Origin: Elusimicrobia bacterium CG1_02_56_21
GTDB lineage: Bacteria > Elusimicrobiota > Elusimicrobia > Elusimicrobiales > UBA9959
Direction of reading: 5' to 3'
DNA: 43,108 bases
Assembly (NCBI GenBank): GCA_001871115.1
Contig: MNUR01000103.1
Location: forward strand, 1-43,108
Position 1 is the stretch's first letter; the number at the start of each line of letters is the position of its first letter. Below, in pieces: positions 1 through 8,591 of the stretch. Under the pieces are notes generated by a model, which was given only the letters and a program-made list of their open reading frames with translations, had not been told where the DNA came from and ran no database searches. A program made the translations under genes and the position numbers.

Positions 1-35
1 CCAACCATAAAACAACTTTGATACAATGTAATATA

Positions 36-54
36 CGGCGGGGACACCCCGCCG
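36..54. other. GC-rich hairpin upstream of the menaquinone cluster
   Basis: An 8-bp perfect stem (36-43 with 47-54) closes a 3-base loop. No T-tract follows on either strand, so it is not a classic terminator. It could be the end of an upstream transcript or a leader hairpin for the decarboxylase gene that starts at 102. The rest of positions 1-101 shows no recognisable gene. Confidence 0.4.
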
Positions 55-101
55 AAACCCGGCAAACCGCGCGCGGACGGCTGAAACCTTAATCTTTGCC
101 T

Positions 102-1544
102 ATGCCTTATAAAAATCTGCGGAAATTTATAGAAACCCTTGAAAGTTCAGGCGAGCTGCTCCGCATAAAGGCCGAAACCGACCCTGACCTTGAAATAACG
201 GAAATAGCCGACAGGGTCTCAAAAGCCGGCGGCCCCGCCCTGCTGCTTGAAAACGTGAAAGGAACGCAATACCCGCTGCTTATAAACGCCTTCGGCAGCT
301 ATAAGCGCATGCGCCTGGCACTTTCCTGCGATTCCCTTGAGGAGCTTGCGGCCAGGATAGAAGCGAACGTTAAAATGCGCCCGCCCGAAGGCCTGGCGGG
401 GAAGATCAGGATGCTGTTTACTCTCAGGGAACTGGCCGGCTTCATGCCGAAAAAAGTCAGTTCGGCGCCCTGCCAGGAAAAAGTCTATACCGAAGGGCCG
501 TTGCTGGACAGGCTGCCCATACTTAAATGCTGGCCGGGGGACGGGGGCCCTTTCATCACCCTGCCCGGTGTCATCACAAAAGATCCGGATACCGGCGTAC
601 AGAACATTGGGATGTACCGGATGCAGAAGTACGACAATGTTTCCACCGGTATGCATTGGCAGTACAATAAAGACGGGGCCCGGCACTTCGACAAATACAA
701 AGCGAGGGGCCGGCGTATGGAAGTAGCTGTCGCCCTTGGCGGGCCGCCGTCCATTACCTACGCCGCTACCGCGCCGCTGCCGCCCGACATTGACGAACTG
801 ATGTTCGCCGGCTTTATAGACAAAAAACCCGTGGAGATTGTAAAAGCGAAAACTGTGGACCTTTTCGTTCCCGCCGAAGCTGATTTTATAATCGAAGGTT
901 ATGTAGACCCGGCCGAGGAGCGCGTAGAAGGCCCGTTCGGAGACCATACCGGCTTTTATTCCGCAGCTGACAAGTACCCAGTGTTCCATGTCACCGCCCT
1001 GACCTCCAGGAATGACGCCGTCTATATGGCCACGGTGGTTGGGAAGCCTCCGATGGAGGACTGCTACATGGCCAAAGCCACGGAAAGGCTTTTCCTGCCG
1101 CTGCTGAAGATGGTTATCCCCGAGCTGGTGGACATGGAGCTGCCCATGGAGGGAGTTTTCCACAATTGCGCCCTGGTTTCGATAGATAAAAAATACCCCG
1201 GCCAGGCAAAGAAAGTAATAAACGCGATGTGGGGCCTGGGCCAGCTGGCTTCTACTAAATTCATAGCCGTTTTCGACAAAGACATAGACCTGCGCGACTC
1301 CGGAACCGTCCTCTGGAAACTGCTCAATAATACCGACCCGAAGCGGGACCTGCTGATGTCGGAAGGGCCCCTGGACGCGCTGGACCATAGCGCCCCGCAC
1401 GCCAACTTCGGCGGCAAAATGGGCATAGACGCCACGCGCAAGACGCGCGAGGAAGGCATGGGCCGTAACTGGCCCGAGGAAATAGTGATGTCGGACGCGG
1501 TCAAAGAAAAGGTCAGCCGCCGCTGGAAAGAATATGGATTTTAA
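102..1544 (+). CDS. mqnL: UbiD-family decarboxylase of futalosine menaquinone biosynthesis
   Basis: This is a UbiD-type decarboxylase of about 480 residues, the usual family length, that uses prenylated FMN. The N-terminus (MPYKNLRKFIETLE) and the conserved segments GMHWQYNKDGARHF, EGPFGDHTGFYS and GKPPMEDCYMAKATERLF are typical of the family; the second contains the acidic residues of the active site. In this setting it should decarboxylate the prenylated 1,4-dihydroxy-6-naphthoate intermediate. That role is inferred from its neighbours: a UbiA-type prenyltransferase overlaps its end by 11 bp, and UbiX, which makes the cofactor, lies downstream with the mqn genes. The ATG at 102 is preferred to an in-frame TTG at 96 because it gives the standard family N-terminus. 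Neither has a clear Shine-Dalgarno sequence. An aromatic-acid decarboxylase with another substrate is the alternative, but the context argues against it. Confidence 0.9.
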   Translation: MPYKNLRKFIETLESSGELLRIKAETDPDLEITEIADRVSKAGGPALLLENVKGTQYPLLINAFGSYKRMRLALSCDSLEELAARIEANVKMRPPEGLAGKIRMLFTLRELAGFMPKKVSSAPCQEKVYTEGPLLDRLPILKCWPGDGGPFITLPGVITKDPDTGVQNIGMYRMQKYDNVSTGMHWQYNKDGARHFDKYKARGRRMEVAVALGGPPSITYAATAPLPPDIDELMFAGFIDKKPVEIVKAKTVDLFVPAEADFIIEGYVDPAEERVEGPFGDHTGFYSAADKYPVFHVTALTSRNDAVYMATVVGKPPMEDCYMAKATERLFLPLLKMVIPELVDMELPMEGVFHNCALVSIDKKYPGQAKKVINAMWGLGQLASTKFIAVFDKDIDLRDSGTVLWKLLNNTDPKRDLLMSEGPLDALDHSAPHANFGGKMGIDATRKTREEGMGRNWPEEIVMSDAVKEKVSRRWKEYGF

Positions 1545-2376
1545 AAAACTCTCCAGGCTGCTGATGCCGGAGCAGACTCTGTTCGCTCTGCCTTTCGCCT
1601 ATCTCGGGGTGATCTTCGCACGCGGCCAGGGCCTGAGGACATGGCTGCTGGTTACGACAGCGCTGGCCGCCGCGCGCACGGCGGGGATGGCTTTTAACAG
1701 AGCGATAGACGCCAGAATAGACGCCGCCAACCCGCGCACAAAAGACCGCGCTATCCCGAAGGGGGAGATAAAGGTCCCGCAAGCCGTTGCCCTGGGCGTG
1801 CTCTCCTGCATGATACTGGTGGCGTCATCTTTTCTGCTCAACACTCTGTGCTTCTACCTGTCCTTCGTCGCGGTGCTGCTGCTCACCGTTTATTCTTATT
1901 TCAAGCGTTTCTCTGCCGCTTCGCATTTCTGCCTTGGCCTTACCGAAGCCGCCGCCCCTATAGGCGGCTACCTGGCGGTTACCGGCAGGCTGGACGCTCT
2001 TGCCCTTACCTTGGGCGGAGCAATTTTGCTGTGGATAGCCGGCCTGGATATTATTTACGCCCTGCAGGACAAAGACTTTGACCGGGCGGAGGGGCTCCAC
2101 TCTATACCGGCAGCTTACGGGAAAAAGAAAGCCCTGGCTGTCTCCGGGCTCTGCTACGCCATGTCCCTGTGCGCAATGGCCGCGGCGGGCCTGAAAACGA
2201 ACATGACCATGCCCTACTGGGCGGCCCTGGTCTGCGCGGCTTTATTTTTCGGCTACCAACAGAAAACCGCGCGCGAGGCGGATATCGGAAAAGCGACGCT
2301 GAAGATCTTCAAAGTTAATATGTACGTGTCCCCGGCGCTGCTGGCCGGGGCGCTCGCCGACAGTCTTTTAAGATAG
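1534..2376 (+). CDS. mqnP: UbiA-family prenyltransferase, menaquinone (futalosine) type
   Basis: This integral membrane aromatic prenyltransferase has 280 residues. The two Asp-rich motifs that bind Mg-prenyl diphosphate are visible: N55-x3-D59-x3-D63 (NRAIDARID) and D172-x2-Y175-x3-D179-x3-D183 (DIIYALQDKDFD). Multiple hydrophobic helices surround them, as expected for the family. It probably attaches the polyprenyl tail to 1,4-dihydroxy-6-naphthoate at the cytoplasmic membrane. The start ATG lies inside the end of the decarboxylase gene (11-bp overlap), which suggests translational coupling and a shared pathway. A ubiquinone-type UbiA is the sequence alternative, but no ubiquinone gene is nearby and the cluster is futalosine-type. 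Confidence 0.88.
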   Translation: MDFKKLSRLLMPEQTLFALPFAYLGVIFARGQGLRTWLLVTTALAAARTAGMAFNRAIDARIDAANPRTKDRAIPKGEIKVPQAVALGVLSCMILVASSFLLNTLCFYLSFVAVLLLTVYSYFKRFSAASHFCLGLTEAAAPIGGYLAVTGRLDALALTLGGAILLWIAGLDIIYALQDKDFDRAEGLHSIPAAYGKKKALAVSGLCYAMSLCAMAAAGLKTNMTMPYWAALVCAALFFGYQQKTAREADIGKATLKIFKVNMYVSPALLAGALADSLLR

Positions 2377-2637
2377 TGGTTCTTCCGGGAATCCATGGGT
2401 ATTTTTTGCGGGGCACACGGGGTGAGGGTCATGCGCGACTTTGGGGAAGGGGGACCCGCCCATAATTTCCGCGGGCGGGGGGAACCGCGCAACTGTTCCC
2501 TTCTACCCAGGAGCGCAGGGCCCTCGCCCCGGTTGCCGCTCCGCAAGCAGCAAAGCGCCCAAACTAAACCCGGAAGAGCCAGGATAGTAAGCACCCGTAG
2601 CTTTTAAGACGCCCGAACGCGGACCTAAGGATAAACT
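2377..2637. other. Intergenic gap inside the menaquinone cluster
   Basis: This 261-bp gap separates mqnP from ubiX; the downstream cluster genes overlap or nearly touch. It holds a 7-bp GC stem (2455-2461 with 2473-2479, 11-base loop) and G-rich runs. The open frame across it has no recognisable protein features. No convincing promoter is visible. It may separate the cluster into two transcription units. Confidence 0.4.
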
Positions 2638-3270
2638 ATGATCGCAGTTGCCATAACCGGCGCCAGCGGCCCCGTATTGGGGGTCAGGCTCATCGAAGAG
2701 CTGCTTAACTCCGGAGAAGCCGTATACGCCGTAGTCTCGGAAGCGGCCTGGAGCGTAATAGCTCACGAGCTCGGCTATAAAAGAACCGGACCCGCGCCCC
2801 TGGCCGCCCTCCTTACTAAAAGAAAAAAAACGAAGAAGCTGAAACTGCTCAAAGAGTTCGCACCCGGAGATTTTTTCTCGCCGCTCGCCAGCGGGTCTAC
2901 CCCGTTCAAAGCCATGATAATCGCGCCCTGCTCCATGAAAACCCTGTCAGCGGCGGCTAACGGCTATTCCGATTCCCTTATTACCAGGGCCTGCGACGTA
3001 GCCCTCAAAGAAAAAAGAAAGCTTATTTTGATGCCCCGGGAAACTCCTCTCAGCTCGATACACCTGGAGAACATGCTGAAGCTTTCCCGCGCCGGAGCCG
3101 TCATTCTCCCGCCGGTAATGGGCTTTTATTCGCGGCCGGAGAAAATAGACGACCTCATAGACTTCGTAACCGGCAAAGCCCTGAGCCTGCTCGGCATAAA
3201 ACACTCCCTTTTCGAGAGCTGGGGGAAGCAGGTTTCCCGCGGCGCGGGAACACGGAAAAGAACAGCCTGA
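2638..3270 (+). CDS. ubiX: UbiX-type flavin prenyltransferase
   Basis: UbiX enzymes attach a dimethylallyl group to FMN to make the prenylated cofactor that UbiD-type decarboxylases need. The 210-residue protein has the N-terminal Rossmann-like FMN site (AVAITGASGPVLG), the APCSMKTLSAAANGYSD segment, and the hallmark PRETPLSSIHLENM and GFYSRPEKIDDL stretches. Length and layout match UbiX. It presumably serves the decarboxylase at the start of the cluster. The ATG at 2638 follows a weak purine stretch (AAGGA). It is followed 14 bp later by mqnE, so it heads the second, tightly packed half of the cluster. A basic C-terminal tail follows the conserved core. Confidence 0.92.
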   Translation: MIAVAITGASGPVLGVRLIEELLNSGEAVYAVVSEAAWSVIAHELGYKRTGPAPLAALLTKRKKTKKLKLLKEFAPGDFFSPLASGSTPFKAMIIAPCSMKTLSAAANGYSDSLITRACDVALKEKRKLILMPRETPLSSIHLENMLKLSRAGAVILPPVMGFYSRPEKIDDLIDFVTGKALSLLGIKHSLFESWGKQVSRGAGTRKRTA

Positions 3271-3284
3271 CCGGCAGCAAAAAA

Positions 3285-4412
3285 ATGATAAAGCTTCCCG
3301 ACACAATAACCGACAAAGCCCTGCGCCGGATAGCCGCAAAGGTTTACGAGGGAACCCCCGTAAACAAAGCTGACGCCGGGCTGCTGCTCACCACCAACAG
3401 CATCCTGGACCTCGGCAGGATCAGTTCCTACGTGCGGACCAGGCTGCACGGCTACGCCGCCTACTACGGCGTCAGCATAAACCTGAATTTCACCAATATC
3501 TGCACCCTGCGCTGCCCGCTCTGCGCATTCTCGCGGGACGAAGGGCAGGAGGGCGCGTACCTGCTCCAGCTGGCAGATATAGAGCGCAAGGTAAAAAAAG
3601 CGGCTGCCGCCGGAGTGGACGAGGTTCATATCGTAGGAGGGCTTAACCCGGCGCTCAAGCTCGATTATTTTGAAGAGATGCTGCGCCGGATAAAGAAGAT
3701 CAGCCCTGATATCTTTATAACCGCCTTCACGGCCGTAGAAATAGATTATTTCGCAAAGAACGAAGGTATCTCCGTAGAGAAAACCCTCGGGAGGCTGATC
3801 GCAGCCGGCCTTGGCGCGATGCCGGGCGGCGGAGCCGAAATATTCTCCCCGCGCGTCAGGCAGGCCATCGCCCCTTTAAAGATCCCGGGCTCACGCTGGC
3901 TTGAAATAATGAGGCTGGCGCATAAGACAGGCCTTAAAACCAATGCCACGATGCTCTATAACCACCTCGAGACCAAGTCTGACATCATAGACCACCTGTC
4001 CAGGCTGAGGGACCTGCAGGAAGAAACGCAGGGATTTAAAACATTCGTCCCGCTGCCCTTTCACGGCGAGAACACCGGTATAAAAGCCAGGCGCGCGGGT
4101 TCTACCGGCTATGACGATATCCGTATCTACTCGGCCAGCAGGATCTTCCTGCACAATATCCCGCACATAAAAGCTCTCTGGATGTACCTGGGCGAAAGAA
4201 TGGCCCAGGTGCTGCTGCGCTTCGGCGTAGACGATTTCTCCGGAACCTACGGCGGCGAAAAGGTAGTACATGCCGCCGGGGCGGGAACCGCCGACCACGG
4301 AACCGAAGCTTTCCTTAAAGACCTGATCACAAATGCCGGCTTCAGGCCGGTGCGGACCACGGCGGCCTACGGCGCCCGGGTAGCCCGCGGCAGGCAAAAG
4401 GCCGGGCTATGA
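3285..4412 (+). CDS. mqnE: Aminodeoxyfutalosine synthase MqnE (radical SAM)
   Basis: MqnE is the radical-SAM enzyme that joins SAM-derived adenosyl to the MqnA product (3-enolpyruvyl-benzoate) to give 6-amino-6-deoxyfutalosine. The CxxxCxxC motif is C73-C77-C80 (CTLRCPLC). MqnE-type segments follow: VHIVGGLNPALKLDYFEE, ITAFTAVEIDYFAK, GGGAEIFSPRVR and TNATMLYNHLET. Those segments separate it from MqnC, present two genes downstream. The 375-residue length is normal. Its last four bases overlap the mqnA start (ATGA), indicating coupled translation. There are no missing catalytic residues that I can see. Confidence 0.93.
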   Translation: MIKLPDTITDKALRRIAAKVYEGTPVNKADAGLLLTTNSILDLGRISSYVRTRLHGYAAYYGVSINLNFTNICTLRCPLCAFSRDEGQEGAYLLQLADIERKVKKAAAAGVDEVHIVGGLNPALKLDYFEEMLRRIKKISPDIFITAFTAVEIDYFAKNEGISVEKTLGRLIAAGLGAMPGGGAEIFSPRVRQAIAPLKIPGSRWLEIMRLAHKTGLKTNATMLYNHLETKSDIIDHLSRLRDLQEETQGFKTFVPLPFHGENTGIKARRAGSTGYDDIRIYSASRIFLHNIPHIKALWMYLGERMAQVLLRFGVDDFSGTYGGEKVVHAAGAGTADHGTEAFLKDLITNAGFRPVRTTAAYGARVARGRQKAGL

Positions 4413-5218
4413 AACTGGGCCGCATAGATTATTTGAACTGCTATCCTTTTTACTACCACATGCTGAATAAGCAGCAGCTCAAAGGAGTGACGCTCTGCGC
4501 CGGCCTGCCTTCGGCGCTCAATATAATGATGGGGGAGAAAAGGCTGGACCTGAGCCCTGTCTCGGCCGCCGCTTACGCCGACCTCCAGGACGAAGCGCTC
4601 CTGCTCCCGGATTTCTGCATAAGTTCTACGGGGCTCGTTAAATCGGTGGTTTTGCTCAGCAGGTTCCCGATAGAAGAGCTGGGAGGAAAAAGCCTGGGGC
4701 TTACCTCGGCCTCCCGGACCTCGGTAGTTTTGCTTAAAATAATTCTCAAAAAGTTTTACAATTGCGAACCGGTTTACCGGACGGCCGGCGTCCGCCCGGG
4801 GCTGGGGGATTATGAAGCCGCTCTCCTGATAGGCGATGACGCAATGACCGGAGAAGCGGACGCCGCCCCGTACCGCTACGACCTCGGTGAAATGTGGCTG
4901 CAGCATACCGGGCGCCCGGTGGTCTTCGCTGTTTTCGCCGTATCCAAAACAGCGGCGGCGGCGGACCCGGAAGGGATCAGGGCCGTAACAGACTCCTACC
5001 GGGCCTCCCTGCGCTGCCTGAGCGGCGAAAGGCAGGAACTCGCGGCCGCAGCCGCCCTGGATTACCCGCAGGTAAACTGCGACATTAACTCGTACCTGGA
5101 CACCCTGCGCTACGACTTTACCGAAGAGCGCAAAGACTCCCTGAGATACTATTTCAAGACCGCTGGAGAACTGGGCCTGCTGAAAGAAGTCAAACAGATA
5201 GGATTTCTGGAACTATGA
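4409..5218 (+). CDS. mqnA: Chorismate dehydratase MqnA
   Basis: MqnA dehydrates chorismate to 3-[(1-carboxyvinyl)oxy]benzoate, the entry step of the futalosine pathway. The protein has 269 residues and the periplasmic-binding-protein-like fold expected for the family. It begins with the characteristic GRIDYLNCYPFYYHM and continues with DLSPVSAAAYAD and a LTSASRTSVVLLK segment. There is no signal peptide, so it is cytosolic. It overlaps mqnE at its start and mqnC at its end, each by ATGA, so mqnE-mqnA-mqnC are probably translated as a coupled set. MqnD downstream shares the fold but has different signature residues. Confidence 0.92.
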   Translation: MKLGRIDYLNCYPFYYHMLNKQQLKGVTLCAGLPSALNIMMGEKRLDLSPVSAAAYADLQDEALLLPDFCISSTGLVKSVVLLSRFPIEELGGKSLGLTSASRTSVVLLKIILKKFYNCEPVYRTAGVRPGLGDYEAALLIGDDAMTGEADAAPYRYDLGEMWLQHTGRPVVFAVFAVSKTAAAADPEGIRAVTDSYRASLRCLSGERQELAAAAALDYPQVNCDINSYLDTLRYDFTEERKDSLRYYFKTAGELGLLKEVKQIGFLEL

Positions 5219-6327
5219 ACGGAAAAGACAAGCTTCGGCAAAAGATCTTCGCGGGCGCGCGCGTTTCGCCCGCGGAAGCCGCGCGCCTTTTTTCCTGGGA
5301 CATCCTGGAGCTCGGCGAGGCCGCCGACCTGAGGCGCAGGCTTATCCACCCGCAGAACACGGTGGGCTTCATCTCCGACCGGATCATAAATTTCACTAAT
5401 ATCTGCGAAGCGGCCTGCGACTTCTGCGCTTTCCACGCCGGCGCGGACTCGCTTAAGCCCTACGAACTCCCCCGGGATGAGATACTTTCCAAAGTACGGG
5501 AGCTCTCCGGGCGGGGGGGAACCCAGGTAATGCTTCAGGGCGGACTGCACCCGGGCCACACCCTCGCAACCTATACCGGCCTGGTCCGGGAAATTAAAAA
5601 ACGCTTTCCTCACATCTATCTGCATTCTTTCTCGCCAAGCGAAATCGCGCATATCGCCGCAAAAAGCTCGCTCCCGCTCGACAGTGTAATTGCCGAACTG
5701 AAGAAAGCCGGCCTTGATTCCGTCCCGGGCGCAGCTGACCTGCTGGTTGACCGGATACGCGCCAAAGTCAGCCCCAGGAAAATAGGGAAGGATAAATGGT
5801 GCGAAGTGATGTACGCGCTTGGCCGCCACGGGATGAGGTCGTCGGCAACCATGACCTACGGGATGGGCGAGACGGAAACCGAAAAGATAGAACACTTGCG
5901 GGTAGTGAGGGAAGTTCAGGACAGGACCGCCGGGACCGCAGGCCGCGGAAAAAGCGGGGAAGGGATCTTCAGGGCTTTTATCCCCTGGTCTTTTTCTCCC
6001 AACCGCACAAAGCTGGCCGGGATTAAGCCCGCGACCGGAACCGATTACCTCAAGATAGTCGCTATCTCCCGTATTTTCCTGGATAATATCCGGTATATAC
6101 AGGCCGGCTGGCTGACCGAGGGCCTTAAGCTGGCCCAGATCGCCCTCGCAATGGGGGCCAATGATATGGGCGGGGTCCTTACGGAGGAGAAAGTGGTTAA
6201 AGCCACGGGCTCCGGGACCCGGGCAGGGCTGAGCGAATTCATAGACCTCATACGGAACGCCGGCAAAATACCGGTACTCAGGGATTCCAGCTACAAAATC
6301 TTAAGCCGCAGCCCGGGGAAGAAATAA
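5215..6327 (+). CDS. mqnC: Cyclic dehypoxanthine futalosine synthase MqnC (radical SAM)
   Basis: MqnC cyclises dehypoxanthine futalosine by radical chemistry. Its radical-SAM cluster ligands are C64-C68-C71 (CEAACDFC). Family segments include VMLQGGLHPGHTLATYTG, LHSFSPSEIAHIAAKS, SATMTYGMGETE and FRAFIPWSFSPNRTKL. These match MqnC rather than MqnE. The protein is 370 residues. A short Gly/Lys-rich insertion (about residues 240-248, GTAGRGKSG) precedes the FRAFIPW segment. The gene overlaps mqnA by 4 bp and ends 1 bp before mqnD. The catalytic core looks intact. Confidence 0.93.
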   Translation: MNGKDKLRQKIFAGARVSPAEAARLFSWDILELGEAADLRRRLIHPQNTVGFISDRIINFTNICEAACDFCAFHAGADSLKPYELPRDEILSKVRELSGRGGTQVMLQGGLHPGHTLATYTGLVREIKKRFPHIYLHSFSPSEIAHIAAKSSLPLDSVIAELKKAGLDSVPGAADLLVDRIRAKVSPRKIGKDKWCEVMYALGRHGMRSSATMTYGMGETETEKIEHLRVVREVQDRTAGTAGRGKSGEGIFRAFIPWSFSPNRTKLAGIKPATGTDYLKIVAISRIFLDNIRYIQAGWLTEGLKLAQIALAMGANDMGGVLTEEKVVKATGSGTRAGLSEFIDLIRNAGKIPVLRDSSYKILSRSPGKK

Positions 6328-6328
6328 G

Positions 6329-7123
6329 ATGACGGCGCTGAGCCTGGCTTTCTCGCCCTGTCCCAACGACACGTTTATTTTTCATGCCATGCTGCATAAA
6401 CTCATCGATACCGGGGGTTGCTCATTTTCCCCGCATATCGACGATGTCGAAGCGCTGAATATCGCGGCCTTCGGCATGAAGTTCCAGGTCACAAAACTTT
6501 CTTCCGGCGCCTACCTGCGGCTCCATGAACATTATGAACTCCTGGATTCAGGCGCGGCTATGGGTTTCGGCTGCGGCCCGCTGGTAGTGGCCGCAAAAGG
6601 ACACTCCCTTTCGGCCTCCTCCCGGATAGCGATCCCGGGAGCGAATACTACGGCCGCGCTCCTGATGAAAAGCTGGAACCCCGGCTTTAGGGATCTGACG
6701 GAAGAACGCTTTGACGCAATACTCCCCGGAGTGAAATCAGGCAAATATGACGCCGGGCTTATTATCCACGAGGGCAGGTTTATCTACCAGAACTACGATT
6801 GCGTGAAAGTCGCAGACCTCGGTGCCTGGTGGGAGGAAGAAACCGGCTGCCCGCTGCCGCTCGGCTGCATAGCCGTAAGAAAAGACCCTGGAACCCTGGC
6901 CCGCAAAGCGGCCATAGAACGCCTGATAAGAGAATCCGTGCTGTACGCCCAGGCTAATCCTGAAGCGTCACGCTCTTTTATCCGCGGAAACGCGCCGGGT
7001 TCCAGCGACGAGATCATCGACGCCCATATAAAACTGTACGTCAACGATTATTCAGTCTCCATGGGGGAGGCCGGGAAAAAAGCTTTCAGGGTTCTGGAGG
7101 AGAGATGCAAAAAAAATCTGTGA
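6329..7123 (+). CDS. mqnD: 1,4-dihydroxy-6-naphthoate synthase MqnD
   Basis: MqnD converts cyclic dehypoxanthine futalosine to 1,4-dihydroxy-6-naphthoate. The 264-residue protein opens with LAFSPCPNDTFIFHAMLH, in which SPCPNDT is the family signature. A central GLIIHEGRFIYQ segment and GCPLPLGCIAVRKD are also typical. Like MqnA it has a periplasmic-binding-protein fold without a signal peptide. It sits 1 bp after mqnC and overlaps mqnB by 19 bp, in a different frame, so the five mqn genes form one packed transcription unit. Confidence 0.93.
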   Translation: MTALSLAFSPCPNDTFIFHAMLHKLIDTGGCSFSPHIDDVEALNIAAFGMKFQVTKLSSGAYLRLHEHYELLDSGAAMGFGCGPLVVAAKGHSLSASSRIAIPGANTTAALLMKSWNPGFRDLTEERFDAILPGVKSGKYDAGLIIHEGRFIYQNYDCVKVADLGAWWEEETGCPLPLGCIAVRKDPGTLARKAAIERLIRESVLYAQANPEASRSFIRGNAPGSSDEIIDAHIKLYVNDYSVSMGEAGKKAFRVLEERCKKNL

Positions 7124-7722
7124 CCTGCCTTATAATAGCCACCCTCCCGGAGGCGAAGCCTTTTATAAAAGGGCTCGGCCTTCAGCGGAAATCCGCAAAA
7201 CCTTTCCCGGTATACAGGGCCGGGAATTTAATCGCGGTAATCTCCGGGATAGGTAAAGCGAATTCTGCCATGGCGGTCGCTTACGCCTGCCTTGAGTTTA
7301 ACCCTTCGAAGCTCGTTAACCTGGGGGCCGCCGGCGCCACGGACGCCTCCCTTCCGCTGGGCGCTAACCTGCATGTCTGCCTCGCCGTGGAATATGACAG
7401 ACCGGGATTAAGGACCAAAGCGCCGCATGAGCATACGCCGGATATCTTAAGAGGTTTTCCTCTGGCCGCTATGGGGACACTTGACCGTCCCACCCTGGCC
7501 GCCGCCGAAAGGCGCATCCTGTCCAAAAAGACCCAGCTGGCGGATATGGAAGGAGCGGCTTTCATCCAGGCCTGCCGGACTTTCGGAAAAAAATGCTACC
7601 TGTTCAAATTCGTCACAGACACCCCGGCGCACGCCCGGGGCGGCGATATAGTATCGAATATCCTAAAATACCGCGGCCGTTTTTCCGGCTTTTTCATCAA
7701 TTCGGTGCTGCCCCTCCTGTAA
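7105..7722 (+). CDS. mqnB: Futalosine hydrolase MqnB
   Basis: MqnB is a purine-nucleoside-phosphorylase-like hydrolase that removes the base from futalosine. The 205-residue protein carries the phosphorylase-fold signatures ISGIGKANSAMAVAYA and VNLGAAGA, and a C-terminal LADMEGAAFIQACRTF containing the conserved Met-Glu-Gly ribose-binding motif. This is shorter and less conserved than MTA/SAH nucleosidase, and the mqn context decides the call. No aminofutalosine deaminase is present here, so the enzyme may act on the amino form, or the deaminase may lie elsewhere. It is the last gene of the cluster and is convergent with the next gene. Confidence 0.85.
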   Translation: MQKKSVTCLIIATLPEAKPFIKGLGLQRKSAKPFPVYRAGNLIAVISGIGKANSAMAVAYACLEFNPSKLVNLGAAGATDASLPLGANLHVCLAVEYDRPGLRTKAPHEHTPDILRGFPLAAMGTLDRPTLAAAERRILSKKTQLADMEGAAFIQACRTFGKKCYLFKFVTDTPAHARGGDIVSNILKYRGRFSGFFINSVLPLL

Positions 7723-7726
7723 AGGC

Positions 7727-7745
7727 GCCCGCACCCCCCGCGGGC
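7727..7745. terminator. Possible bidirectional terminator hairpin
   Basis: A 6-bp GC stem (7727-7732 with 7740-7745) lies between two convergent genes. A short T-rich stretch (7756-7759) follows some bases later on the + strand. The stem is short and the T-tract distant, so this is weak. Confidence 0.3.
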
Positions 7746-7763
7746 CCTCACAGAATTTTAAAC

Positions 7764-8507
7764 TTAGAACGGCATCCCGACCTTAAGGCGCGTCTGCGCG
7801 TCCTTGCTGTCCGGGTTCAGGCCGGCCAGATAGCCTGCTACAAACCAGACTTTCTGATTCTTCGCGCCGAAACTTACGGTTGGCCCGATATAATATTCAT
7901 CATCCCTGTACCCGCCCCTGGCTTCCAGTCCGCCCTTGAAAACGTCAGAGAATTCCCATGCCGCACCGGCCGTAAATGAATGCTGCGCCGCCGAAAGCTT
8001 TTCCAGAGGGAACTCAACCACCTGGTTATAGGCCAGATTTAGGCGGCCGAAATCCCTGGCCAGGACCAATTTTCCCTCAAGCGCTCCGTGTTCAGAAAGA
8101 TCGGAGCCGCGAACGTATTCGGCATAGAGCAGAGTATCCGCTGGAAGTTTCCCTTTTTCCGACAGTTTATGCCTGAGGCGCAGTTTCATCCCGTCATACG
8201 TGAAAGTTTTTGAGGCGGGGGTATTCTCCTGCTTGAACATCTGGTACATCGCTATATCGGTATTAGCGCTAAGGCCGTATTCGAGCTCCAGTTGATGAGA
8301 CCAGCTGCTGGTTTGTTTATCGCTTGAATCGGGGAGCACGGCAGTGGAATAATATTCCAGTTCCGGATGCCCTTCCCAGACAGTAGAATACTCGTAAGTC
8401 CACGCGTAACCATGGGAATCTGCTTTAGCCTTAGAGGGCAGAGCAGTCATTACTACCGCTATAACCGCGGCCAGGGCGAAAGCCCCGCCTTTAATGTTCT
8501 TATTCAT
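7764..8507 (-). CDS. Predicted outer-membrane beta-barrel protein, Fur-box controlled
   Basis: This exported protein of 247 residues has a clear signal peptide with a predicted cut after SKAKA (about residue 29). The mature part is rich in alternating aromatic and polar residues (for example GYAWTYEYSTVWEG, KLRLRHKLSEKG, LAYNQVVEFPLEK) and ends in F (RLKVGMPF), as outer-membrane barrels do. I do not recognise a specific family. The ATG is supported by AAGGAG eight bases upstream. A perfect Fur-box-like palindrome lies about 46 bp upstream of the start, and the neighbouring divergently spaced gene on the same strand encodes a Fur-family regulator. A role in metal uptake or metal stress is therefore likely, but the substrate is unknown. 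Confidence 0.7.
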   Translation of the reverse strand: MNKNIKGGAFALAAVIAVVMTALPSKAKADSHGYAWTYEYSTVWEGHPELEYYSTAVLPDSSDKQTSSWSHQLELEYGLSANTDIAMYQMFKQENTPASKTFTYDGMKLRLRHKLSEKGKLPADTLLYAEYVRGSDLSEHGALEGKLVLARDFGRLNLAYNQVVEFPLEKLSAAQHSFTAGAAWEFSDVFKGGLEARGGYRDDEYYIGPTVSFGAKNQKVWFVAGYLAGLNPDSKDAQTRLKVGMPF

Positions 8508-8552
8508 GTTGTTTTCTCCTTAACTATTTACTTTCCCGAATCTTTTATGATT

Positions 8553-8569
8553 CTGATAATCATTATCAG
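8553..8569. promoter_or_regulatory. Fur-box-like operator upstream of the barrel gene
   Basis: The 17-bp sequence CTGATAATCATTATCAG is a perfect inverted repeat around a central C. It is close to the GATAATGATAATCATTATC consensus of Fur. It lies between the barrel gene and the end of the Fur-family gene, in the position of a promoter for the barrel gene. Binding is inferred. Confidence 0.75.
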
Positions 8570-8591
8570 TTTACAGGCAAAAAAAATATCC

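Noticed and set aside
219..1400. 393-codon - strand open frame
   Set aside because: Antisense to the UbiD-type gene, composition typical of a shadow frame.
2395..2607. 70-codon frame between mqnP and ubiX
   Set aside because: No signal, domain or Shine-Dalgarno; Arg/Pro/Ser-rich composition of random GC DNA.
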